Source: a virus. Taken from it: DNA of 64,000 bases. The translations under genes were made by a program, and so were the position numbers. The notes under the pieces are model-generated. The model searched no databases, had not been told where the DNA came from, and saw nothing but the letters and a program-made list of their open reading frames with translations. Every line of letters starts with the position of its first letter. The first letter of the stretch is position 1. Positions 17,201 through 24,464 of the stretch are shown piece after piece. Location: the IMG/VR virus record IMGVR_UViG_3300009610_000003, positions 1-64,000 of that record, one strand, 5' to 3'.

Positions 17201-17500
17201 GAACTCGCCGACCGTCATGCCGTTCTTGTACATGGCGAAATCGGTCGCCGCCCCCGTTCCCGCCTTCTTCGGGTTCTCGGTGACGTGCAGCTTGATGATG
17301 TCGTCGTCCTTGATGCCCTTGGTCTTGCCCGGCCCGTAAGTCTCGGCCTTGAACGCCTCGCTGCCGGGCCGGTTTATGAACTGCCCGGTCTGCTGGTCAC
17401 GCTTGTGCTTCGCCTCGTCCCACTTGAACTTGGCGAGGCCCGCGCTCTTGGAAATCTTGCCCTTGGCCTTCGGCATCAGGCTCTTGGACAGGCGTGCCAT
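14219..17500 (-). CDS. Polyvalent virion-block protein with C-terminal ADP-ribosyltransferase
   Basis: The product has 1093 aa, using the ATG at 17500 that overlaps the preceding stop. Near the N-terminus is a KHKRDQQTGQFINRPG motif. Two copies of the NPKK(P/A)GT...GMTVG.F...KGFITV module follow. Then come about five ~50-aa repeats of the form (L/F)KDDDIV...GNKYTVAEWKK...SGAI, separated by Pro/Ala linkers. The C-terminal ~170 residues form an ADP-ribosyltransferase domain of the exotoxin type: Arg in MWRGISS (about residue 975), Ser-x-Ser in YASMS (about 999-1001) and Glu-x-Glu in DEAEVIAARG (about 1050/1052), the R-S-E triad of arginine-specific enzymes. It may be packaged and injected to modify host proteins early, as T4 Alt does. 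That role is inferred from location and architecture. Confidence 0.82.
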   Translation of the reverse strand: MARLSKSLMPKAKGKISKSAGLAKFKWDEAKHKRDQQTGQFINRPGSEAFKAETYGPGKTKGIKDDDIIKLHVTENPKKAGTGAATDFAMYKNGMTVGEFKTAIATGGAGKAKAPEHLAYDLKKGFITVHDPVQLAQRPGAGLGKPPMPAVTQLAKPADALPGAEAPKPQVPGQPAPAPAPAPAAPAPKNFLTSPTGQQFGSSAEPSLLKKSDYLITSKIKGIKENDIITMQVPHNPKKPGTKANADFAQYKDGMTVGQFHAAVGGKAKGQEHIMYDIKKGFITVHHPADLAAMKAGTLTPGTLAAHMQSNDQKLGVITKNPFQPGQNHDDFEATAKQMGLTTAKMQTGLGEPAAASATTKKGLADLDDNDIVVSPFGTEYKAGDLKKGDMASVNAFDEKIATGAWTVKAKPTGPAPDTPAKSAIKFKDDDVVETWLGNKYTVADYKIKEGIDDADADQILNEQIDDDLLQFVPKAAPPAKVAQPAPKPAPEPAPIAGQKPVSKFKNDDIVTIDSTGEKSTVAEWKKNYWGGSDNADAALDKYVTSGAIKIAPATPAPAPKPAPAPAPKPAEPAPAPAPKPAEPAPAPAPAPKPPEPAPAPAAPQNPTVAKLADDDILTTSLGNKYTVTEWKKMWSGAGHGDPDTALEGFLSSGAITSKPGKVPPGPSAVAMKKTPGGLADDAVIKTGPGTYADQYNVAEYKAMLKKQLHNPTDKDIDDFIDTAVAGGALHIVKMGSSTAPQMVTNVPKVITKLADIPEADYAKWDVTVTKPSNPYKDGTNEYKKFYNIEKTTGGSKTKTIEKYFQSTTLTKDQQKAALQQMVDDGHVKFVSPEQKAAVEAQKAKFAQTQAAEAQTKAAAEQAAKASKYKVHYEQLVKPAPWKDNTTRWGKAAGITDLKASNKSIIMEETRKAVNLPFNGVSTQAVQYYTASGYGEMNRTLRKQGFDALGPISKKHVMTLDSIMNKTKEDAIMWRGISSTGDLNNIPPPLEFPDMGYASMSHNPNVSLNTFAGRSTITGNKVLFRVRVPAGTKAAFISRRSTVSSAMADEAEVIAARGTRFKYISTTENMEVGGYSKIDVIDVEIVSNAGGNA

Positions 17501-17712
17501 CAGACAAAAGCTTCCGGCAGTTCGAAGCCCAGCCACTTGGCGACATCGTCGTCGGTTATCTCATAGTGCCCTTCCTGCAATTGCGTGCCTGCGGGCAGCA
17601 TGGCCATCAACTCCTCACGCATCATCATGTCGTGGCCCAGCATCTCGGGCGAATGGATCAGCACGGGGTAAACCTCCTCCCGCACATCGGTGACGTGAAC
17701 CAGTGTCGTCAT
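17500..17712 (-). CDS. Small protein between the two polyvalent genes
   Basis: The product has 70 aa: MTTLVHVTDVREEVYPVLIHSPEMLGHDMMMREELMAML..., acidic, ending DDVAKWLGFELPEAFV. It is coupled by ATGA overlaps to both large genes, so it is made in step with them. No family was recognised. An accessory or inhibitor role for the neighbouring enzymes is possible but unsupported. Confidence 0.62.
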   Translation of the reverse strand: MTTLVHVTDVREEVYPVLIHSPEMLGHDMMMREELMAMLPAGTQLQEGHYEITDDDVAKWLGFELPEAFV

Positions 17713-20435
17713 AGGTAGCCTGCCTTTCGGTAATAATTCTCCATCCAGTCGCTCAGCCCCTCTTCACGCATCAGCTTGCCCAGCGTTGACTTGGCGTCAC
17801 TGACCCACCTGCGCCCCCCGGTCATCGTCATTTCAGTGGCAGAGGCCCACAACTCGGTGTCCGTATCGACAAAATATTGCGCCCACCTCTCTTCATGCGT
17901 CTTGTTGGGAATAGCCAAATATTTCTGGCGTATCTTCCTGCCCATGGCCACGAATTCGGGGTGCGCCCCACCACGCCCAGAACCGGTCAGGCGCTCCGCA
18001 TAATCTAGCTGGTGGCCCATTTCATGGGCGATGATCGTGGTGTGGTGCTGTTCCGTGTCCTCCGCTGACCAATTCATCAACTTGTGTGTCTTCTCAGCCT
18101 TCTTGCTCTTGTCCTCAAAGAAGCTGACGCGCTTGGTGAACGGGGAATAGAACGCCTCAGCACCTTTCGCCTTGATGAAACCCTTCACCGAGGAAAATTT
18201 CCCGTACACCTGCGGCTTGCCGATGGCCAAGGCCGCATTGACGAACTTGGTTGGCAGCTTGTTCATGCGCTCAACGAATTTCGCCTTGTATTTCGCACTG
18301 ACCGCGCCGTCCGACCATGAGACATCCGCTTCGGTGAGCTTGACCTTGGGTGGTGGCTTCGGCTTCGTCTTCCATGCACCGGAAGCTATTCTGGCATTCA
18401 CGGCAGCGATGGCGTCAGGGTCGGTGAGCTTTTTGAAATAACCCGCATTCATTTCGGAACTGGGGCCTATGGCGATGATGTCATCGTCATCCAGATCAGC
18501 GAGGGTCTTCACCTTCGGTGTCGTGGCGGCAGGGGCCGACGCGGGGGCGGGGGCGGGCGGGGATGGCTTGGGCACTGCAAGCGGCGGCTTCGGCCCGCCC
18601 GGCGTCACGTCGATGATCTTGACCGGAACCCGGATGCCGCTGGCCAGCCCCGTCCAGATGCGGCTTTGCCCAGCCATCAGGCGCAGCGTGTTGCCGCTCT
18701 TCAGGACGATGGGGGGCGTGGTGACGCCATTGTAGAAGCGATCCCTGATCGCCTTGGGGTCACGCCTGAGATGCAGCTTCTGATACACCTCGTCGTAGGT
18801 CATCAGCTTCTTGGTGTTGACGCTGGTGTACTGAAGGCCGTCATACTCGTCGTTCGTCAGGTAGGTCAGCGGCGCTTCCTTGTAGCGCTGGTTGAAATCG
18901 GCTTGGTCTTTGATCGTGTTGCCACCCTTGCTCTGAACCCACGCATGGCCGCCATACGTGTGGTATTCCTTCTTGAATTCCCACTCTAGGCCCTTGTCGC
19001 CTTCATCGACCATTCGGTTCGCAGGCATGTCCACCAGTTCGTCGGCCTTGTAGCGGTGGTTGTTGGGCATCGGCTTCGGCAGGCCCTCGCCCGGCACGAC
19101 TTCAGCCTTGGGCGCTGCGGGCTCAGGCGGGGCCGCTGGCGCGGGTTTGGGTGCTGGGGGTGCCACCGGCTCGGGTTTGGGCACAACAGGCGCTGGCGGC
19201 TCTGCCTTGGGCGCTGGCGGGGCCGCTGGCTCGGCATCCGGCTTCAGATGCGCGTTGGCAATGTCCTTGTCGCGCTGCTTGTTCAGGAACTGGCCCAGCT
19301 TGCCCTTGGGGGCCAGCACCACGGCCTCGCTCTCCCAGCCGTGGTCGAGCGGCGTGCCACCCTCGCGCACGGCGGTGTAGTAGCGCGCCACCGAGGTGTC
19401 GCCTTCGAAATCCCCGGCATGGCCGGTTATCCGAACCTTGAGCCCGGTTTCCTCGTAGGCTTCCTTGATCGCGTTGGCCTGCAAGCTCAGGCCCTTTTCC
19501 TGTGAACCCTTCGGGAACGTGTGCTTGTAGCCGCCATACGCGCCCTTCGGCTTGGCCAGCCAGACGCGGCCATCGGGCTCAACGATCAACACGCCGCTGC
19601 CCGGCTTCTTGCCCTTGGTGACCAGCGGCGGTTCGACCAGACCGGGCATCTGGCCTTCGACATCCGCCCACTTGTCATCGGCAGGCGGCTTCCATGGCTT
19701 CAGCGGCACGCCGTTCAGTTCAGGGTCGGTGATCGTGCCGCCCTTGGTATAGGTCACCACCTCGTCGGAAACGACAGGCTTGGCTGGCGCTGCTGGCGCT
19801 TCCGGGGGCTTCGCGGGTGGGGGTGGTTCCACCTCCACGGGCTTAGGAAGTGGAGGCGGTTCGACATCCACCTGCTTAGGGGGTGGAGGTGGCGGGGCCA
19901 CCTCGTCCTTGATTGCTTTCAGTCGCCCGGTAGCGCCAGCAGGGTTGATTTCCGACACCGAGGAAGTCGTCGCCGTCTTCACTGCCTTGAAGTCGGCGGG
20001 GTCGTGGATGGTGATGAAGCCCTTCTTGCGGTCATACGCTAGGTCTTCGTTCCAGCCACCCGCCGCCTTGAACTCGGCGACGGTCATGCCTTCCTTGTAC
20101 TGGGCGAAGCGCACTTCAGCCGCCGTGCCCGGCTTCTTCGGGTTGGCTGTGACATGCAACTTGATCTGGTCGCCACCGGTCACGCGCTTGGTCTTGGCGC
20201 TGACCAGCCACTCGGCCTTGTTGGGGCTCTCGGTCGAAACCGCGTGCTTGCCGCTCTTGAGGCCGACGCCCATGCCGACGCTCTTCTTGGGCGCTTCGGC
20301 CATGCCGGGTTTGTTCGCGAACTTCCCGCCGATGTCGCGTTTGTGCTTGCTCTCTTCGAACTTGGCGCGGGCGAGCGCCGCGCCCCCGGCGAGCTTGACG
20401 CCGCCTTTCTTGGTCTTGGCACGCGGCCTTCTCAT
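17709..20435 (-). CDS. Polyvalent protein: Nudix-like, ParB-like and zinc metalloprotease domains
   Basis: The product has 908 aa. Residues 27-44 contain KHKRDIGGKFANKPG, shared with the ADP-ribosyltransferase protein. Residues 88-148 form the NPKKPGT...GMTVAEFKAAGG...KGFITI module. Residues 275-385 are Nudix-like: PKGSQEKGL...KEAYEETGL resembles the Nudix box, but the first Glu is Leu and the Arg is Lys, so activity is uncertain. Residues 545-612 are ParB-like (TPPIVLKSGN, MAGQSR, VPVKIIDV). One DDDII repeat lies at about 645-690. The C-terminus is a zincin, HEMGHQLD (His804, Glu805, His808), with a downstream ELWASATEM that could supply the third ligand. Pro-rich linkers join the domains, as in injected polyvalent proteins of phages and conjugative elements. 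Confidence 0.8.
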   Translation of the reverse strand: MRRPRAKTKKGGVKLAGGAALARAKFEESKHKRDIGGKFANKPGMAEAPKKSVGMGVGLKSGKHAVSTESPNKAEWLVSAKTKRVTGGDQIKLHVTANPKKPGTAAEVRFAQYKEGMTVAEFKAAGGWNEDLAYDRKKGFITIHDPADFKAVKTATTSSVSEINPAGATGRLKAIKDEVAPPPPPPKQVDVEPPPLPKPVEVEPPPPAKPPEAPAAPAKPVVSDEVVTYTKGGTITDPELNGVPLKPWKPPADDKWADVEGQMPGLVEPPLVTKGKKPGSGVLIVEPDGRVWLAKPKGAYGGYKHTFPKGSQEKGLSLQANAIKEAYEETGLKVRITGHAGDFEGDTSVARYYTAVREGGTPLDHGWESEAVVLAPKGKLGQFLNKQRDKDIANAHLKPDAEPAAPPAPKAEPPAPVVPKPEPVAPPAPKPAPAAPPEPAAPKAEVVPGEGLPKPMPNNHRYKADELVDMPANRMVDEGDKGLEWEFKKEYHTYGGHAWVQSKGGNTIKDQADFNQRYKEAPLTYLTNDEYDGLQYTSVNTKKLMTYDEVYQKLHLRRDPKAIRDRFYNGVTTPPIVLKSGNTLRLMAGQSRIWTGLASGIRVPVKIIDVTPGGPKPPLAVPKPSPPAPAPASAPAATTPKVKTLADLDDDDIIAIGPSSEMNAGYFKKLTDPDAIAAVNARIASGAWKTKPKPPPKVKLTEADVSWSDGAVSAKYKAKFVERMNKLPTKFVNAALAIGKPQVYGKFSSVKGFIKAKGAEAFYSPFTKRVSFFEDKSKKAEKTHKLMNWSAEDTEQHHTTIIAHEMGHQLDYAERLTGSGRGGAHPEFVAMGRKIRQKYLAIPNKTHEERWAQYFVDTDTELWASATEMTMTGGRRWVSDAKSTLGKLMREEGLSDWMENYYRKAGYL

Positions 20436-21064
20436 GGGGCTATCGGGGGTGGCGGGTCGAACGGCCAGTAGAGGTCATCGGTGTAGTCCATGGGGATGGG
20501 GTCTAGGTCTTTCAGCGACCGGGCATTGCGGATCATCCGCTGTTTGAACCGCAGCATGAACTGCGCCAGATTGCGCACATCGTAAGCGGTCATGGGCAGG
20601 TGGAAATTGTCGGCAGTGATCCAGTAATAGTCCGTGCCCGTGTCGCCGCCGCCACCGGGCGGGGCCTTGGTGACTGCCTGTTGCTGCCACGAATAGTCGA
20701 AATCGCCAGCGCCTTGGGCGATGGCCGTATCGGCGGCCTGCATGGCGTCCATGATATTGCGCTGGCTGAACTCGTCGCTCTGGAAGCGGTGACCCATGAA
20801 GTCGAAGCCCCCGGTTATGCGCCGGTCGCGTTCCATGTTGACCTGATCGCCCCTGATCGGCGGTGCGACGTAAGGGTCGATGACGCCGCCGCCTTCGATG
20901 TAGGCAAGCCAGTCGCCGACCTGACTTTGGTCGGTCAGCGCCCAGATGCCGCCTTCGGCATCGACCGCCTGCACCTGCCGGGGCGGTGGCAACGCATCGA
21001 CCATCAGCGGGTTCACGTACAGGTCGGGTTCCGGGGAAGTGTATCTGGCCGAGACATAGGGCAT
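20432..21064 (-). CDS. Fibre-associated protein with DUF4376-like domain
   Basis: The protein has 210 aa. The C-terminal half, FDFMGHRFQSDEFSQRNIMDAMQAADTAI...WITADNFHLPMTAYDVRNLAQFMLRFKQ, matches the DUF4376 pattern found in tail-fibre assembly or fibre-tip proteins. The first part ends in a Pro/Gly-rich linker. It lies directly after the three fibre-tip paralogues, consistent with a fibre accessory or chaperone role. Confidence 0.65.
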   Translation of the reverse strand: MPYVSARYTSPEPDLYVNPLMVDALPPPRQVQAVDAEGGIWALTDQSQVGDWLAYIEGGGVIDPYVAPPIRGDQVNMERDRRITGGFDFMGHRFQSDEFSQRNIMDAMQAADTAIAQGAGDFDYSWQQQAVTKAPPGGGGDTGTDYYWITADNFHLPMTAYDVRNLAQFMLRFKQRMIRNARSLKDLDPIPMDYTDDLYWPFDPPPPIAP

Positions 21065-21066
21065 GG

Positions 21067-22197
21067 CTATCTCGCATTATTGGCGATGTACAAAGTGCCA
21101 CCGACAGCTTGGTCTTGAATAGCGGCGCGGCCCAGATTTGTCGCTGCCGCCGTGCTGCCGTCGATTTCGTCATTGAAGGGGTTCGCGTAAGAGGTGGTGA
21201 CACCAAGAAGGTTCGTATTGACCCCCTGATCGTAGATCGTGGGCGGCCCCACGATTGAAAGCGCCCCACCAGCACGCATCTGCACCGTGTGCTGCGTTCC
21301 GAGGCGGCCCACCGCCGTGGTTGCCACGCCAATGCCGCATCCGCCCTGCGACTTGTGCCAATGCCGCAGGGCGTCCATATGCGCCTGCCCCTCGTCAACC
21401 AGCAGATGCGGCGGGGCACGGCCCGTCAGGTCAGGGTCCATGTAAAGGCCGACATCGGCAAGTTGGAAGGTGTTACCGGTAGCAAACCCATTGGTGATGC
21501 CCGTGGGCGCAAGAAGGCTCCCCGCCGCCCAAACCCCCGGCGTCGATATGAGCGCCGTGTAGCCGCAGCCGAAGCAGAAATAGAAATTAATGGCGTGAGG
21601 GGTATTGTCCTTTGGCCAAACGCCTGTGACATCACCGGGAATAACTACCGAATATTCCACAAATTGATTGATGGTAGAAATCGTGTATTGAAAAACATAG
21701 CTGCGATTTGCAGCCGCGTTCCTGAAGCCACCGCCAAAAGTGCCAGCAACAGTGCTCTGTAGATAGAACCGCAATACTACCTGCTTTGCCTTAGCCGTCC
21801 CCCATTCCAAAGACGTGACCCGATTACCTTCCAGACCTGTGCCAATTAAATAATAATCAGTTGCCCCCAGTGTCGGTTTAACACTTGGTGCGTTGACCGG
21901 CATATAGAGTTTATACTGCGAACCCGTAAGGGGTAAACGAAAACCTTGTCGTTGCAGGTTTGTTGATATGCCGCTTAACGATACAACCCACTGATCCGCC
22001 GGGTAATAAGCATTGACACTGGACACTACGTCGCCATTTTGCTGGCTGACCTGCATGGAACCGTTTACGATATAATTGAACGGCAGCGCCGTCCCCAACT
22101 GGGTCGCGTTCCATGTCGTGCCGTCCCAGATATAGCGAACCGTGCCGCTATCGAATTTCTGGCCGATTGCCGGGCTAGATGGGAAATTTAGCGCCAT
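21067..22197 (-). CDS. Fibre-tip / receptor-binding paralogue 3
   Basis: The protein has 376 aa. It opens [29 protein letters not shown], then FNYIVNGSMQVSQQNGD...YPADQWVV, and ends with ADVGLYMDPDLTGRAPPHLLVDEGQAHMDALRHWHKSQGG. It is homologous over its full length to the two proteins that follow at higher coordinates. The N-terminal '(I/V)VN..(M/F)Q(V/I)(S/A)Q' and 'DQW' motifs are typical of jelly-roll fibre-tip domains. Probably a receptor-recognition subunit. Confidence 0.65.
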   Translation of the reverse strand: MALNFPSSPAIGQKFDSGTVRYIWDGTTWNATQLGTALPFNYIVNGSMQVSQQNGDVVSSVNAYYPADQWVVSLSGISTNLQRQGFRLPLTGSQYKLYMPVNAPSVKPTLGATDYYLIGTGLEGNRVTSLEWGTAKAKQVVLRFYLQSTVAGTFGGGFRNAAANRSYVFQYTISTINQFVEYSVVIPGDVTGVWPKDNTPHAINFYFCFGCGYTALISTPGVWAAGSLLAPTGITNGFATGNTFQLADVGLYMDPDLTGRAPPHLLVDEGQAHMDALRHWHKSQGGCGIGVATTAVGRLGTQHTVQMRAGGALSIVGPPTIYDQGVNTNLLGVTTSYANPFNDEIDGSTAAATNLGRAAIQDQAVGGTLYIANNAR

Positions 22198-23331
22198 TCA
22201 ATGCCTCGCGCTAATGGCAAAGTAAGACGCTTCGGTCTGATAATACTGGATGCCCACGCGGCCCGGTGTGAAACCACCCGCCGAACAGGACACATCGAAC
22301 TCGCAGACGTATTCATTGCCCTGCGCTGACATCGAAGTCGCCGTGGGCGTGACACCGGCATCGTATATCTTTGGCGTGCCGACTATGCTGCCTGCGGGCG
22401 GGACGCGCATCGGCGCTGCGTGCTGAGCGCCGCCACGGTACATGGAAGCGGTGTCACCATGCCCTCCGCGCAAGGTGTATTGCCTGTACCAGTAGCGCTG
22501 GCAGCGGCGCAGTTCCTGAGCAAAATCGGGCAGTTCCCACGCGGGGGCGACGCCCGTCTTGTAAGGGTCCATGTACAAGCCGACATCGAACAGGTCGTAT
22601 GTCGCTGCGGATGTGGCCAGACCATTGGAATTGCTGGCGGTGCCATTCCGGCTGTTGGCTTGCCAACCGGCCACCCCCTGAACATTCGAACCTGCGGCGA
22701 GTGCCACGCCGAATTGCAGTCCGATATTGGCGCTGTCGATTGGCCATGTCCCGGTCGTATCGCCGGGAATGACGAACGTCTGCTCGGTGTCGGTGTTGGC
22801 CTGCCCGGCGCTGATCGTGAAATTGGCGACGTAGCTGCGCACCGTTGAATGGTTCTTGACAAAGATGCTGTACGTGCCTGCCGGGGCTCTGAACCCGAAC
22901 CGCAAGATGATCTGCTGTGCCGCAGCGCTTCCGAATTTAAGCTCGGCACAGCGAACGCCTTCAATGCGGTGCTGCATGGACAAATAATCAGGTGCATCCA
23001 GCGTGGCGTCGGGAGTTACAATTACAAAACGAAGTCTATGTAACGAACCACGTGGCGTAGTTAACAAATGCTGTGCCACTGAGGCAACACCCGTGCTGGT
23101 AAAGAAGATATACCATTGGTCAACTATCACTGCGGCGCTGCCGCTAACCACGACTGTGTTGCCATATTGTTGGCTGATCTGCATCGCTGGGTTGACGACA
23201 TAGTTCTTGGGCAACGCCGTGGTCATCGGCGCAGCGCCCCAGTAACTGCCATCGTACACAAATGACCTGCCGGGGCTGGCGTTGAATACCTGCCCAGCTA
23301 CTGGCGAAGATGGAAAATCAATCGCCATCAC
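22198..23331 (-). CDS. Fibre-tip / receptor-binding paralogue 2
   Basis: The protein has 377 aa and is the middle copy of three. It shares MAIDFPSSPVAGQVF...FVYDGSYWGAAP, YVVNPAMQISQQYGN, VDQWYIFF, FVIPGDTTGTWPIDS, DVGLYMDPYKTGVAPAWELPDFAQELRRCQRYWYRQ and AAPMRVPPAGSIVGTPKIYDAGV with its sisters. The middle of the protein differs most. Conserved ends with divergent centres fit a scaffold presenting different receptor surfaces. Confidence 0.65.
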   Translation of the reverse strand: MMAIDFPSSPVAGQVFNASPGRSFVYDGSYWGAAPMTTALPKNYVVNPAMQISQQYGNTVVVSGSAAVIVDQWYIFFTSTGVASVAQHLLTTPRGSLHRLRFVIVTPDATLDAPDYLSMQHRIEGVRCAELKFGSAAAQQIILRFGFRAPAGTYSIFVKNHSTVRSYVANFTISAGQANTDTEQTFVIPGDTTGTWPIDSANIGLQFGVALAAGSNVQGVAGWQANSRNGTASNSNGLATSAATYDLFDVGLYMDPYKTGVAPAWELPDFAQELRRCQRYWYRQYTLRGGHGDTASMYRGGAQHAAPMRVPPAGSIVGTPKIYDAGVTPTATSMSAQGNEYVCEFDVSCSAGGFTPGRVGIQYYQTEASYFAISARH

Positions 23332-24464
23332 ATCCTCGCGTTCACGGCAATGTATTTGGTGTACTGGACGCCATCCGAGAGTTGCATGGCGGGTCGTCCC
23401 AGAACGAACGTGCCTGCCGTGACCATCACCGCATACAGCGCCATGTTGTTGGACGGGTTGGACGAAATCGACGTGATCGTCGGAGCCACAGTAGTGTCAT
23501 AGAGCCGTGGCGCACCGACAATCGACAGGGCCGGGGCGATGCGCATCGGCACCGGATGCACGGCCTGCACGTGCCCTTGCAGCGTTCCACTGATCACGCC
23601 ACGCGACATGAAGCACGGATACCAGTAGCGCTGGCAGTCGGCCAAATCGTCTTCGTAATTCGGAACGATGAACTCGGGCGCAAGGCCAGTGTTATTCGGA
23701 TCAACCCACAGCCCGACATCGGCTATCCGGTGACCATTGCCCGCTGCCGCAGTGATGCCGTTCGTCATACCGGCGATGCCGAGATGATTGCCCGCCTGCC
23801 AGCCCGCGACACCGCTGCCGTAGGTCGTGCCGCAGGCAAAGACAAAATTGATTATCATAGCCATGCCAGTATCCACGGTCCATGTAGTAAGTATATCGCC
23901 GGGAACTGAAATAACCACAGTCGTCCATGTATTCGCAACAAGTGTGAACGGGGCGAGAAACGAACGGGAACTGGTTCCATTCCGTATCGCAACTGTATAG
24001 GTGCCTGACTTCTCCGAATATGCCCTGAACCGCAGCACAGCGGCTCTGGCCAGACTTGAGGTTACCGGACCCCAGTTAAAATCTGCAATGCGCGTCCCTT
24101 CAATACGTTGACAATACGAATAATAATCGCCAGCGGCGAGCGTCGGCACAGCAACACTGACCGTCCCCGATATGCACCATCCGCCAACAGTGTTTACTGC
24201 ATCCGCAAGCCTTAAAATTGTCCCAGCCGCACCCGGACTTGCATCAAAAAACCACTGGTCAACGGGATAGCCCCCAATGCCAACCGGGGCGGCAGTAGGC
24301 TGCGCGATCTGGAACGTGGGGTTGACGATGCGATTGGGCCTGATGGCCGTACCCGCCGGGCGCGTCCATGCGCCCTTGGCCGTGCGGTACACGTAATTCG
24401 GCAAATTGCCACCGGGCCGCCACACATATCCATCAGTCGGGGACGATGGGAAATTCAGCGCCAT
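23328..24464 (-). CDS. Fibre-tip / receptor-binding paralogue 1
   Basis: The protein has 378 aa, starting at the ATG at 24464 that overlaps the stop of the giant fibre gene. It shares [92 protein letters not shown] and HPVPMRIAPALSIVGAPRLYDTTVAPT with the other two. Being the first copy after the giant fibre, it may be the tip attached to it. Confidence 0.65.
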   Translation of the reverse strand: MALNFPSSPTDGYVWRPGGNLPNYVYRTAKGAWTRPAGTAIRPNRIVNPTFQIAQPTAAPVGIGGYPVDQWFFDASPGAAGTILRLADAVNTVGGWCISGTVSVAVPTLAAGDYYSYCQRIEGTRIADFNWGPVTSSLARAAVLRFRAYSEKSGTYTVAIRNGTSSRSFLAPFTLVANTWTTVVISVPGDILTTWTVDTGMAMIINFVFACGTTYGSGVAGWQAGNHLGIAGMTNGITAAAGNGHRIADVGLWVDPNNTGLAPEFIVPNYEDDLADCQRYWYPCFMSRGVISGTLQGHVQAVHPVPMRIAPALSIVGAPRLYDTTVAPTITSISSNPSNNMALYAVMVTAGTFVLGRPAMQLSDGVQYTKYIAVNARM

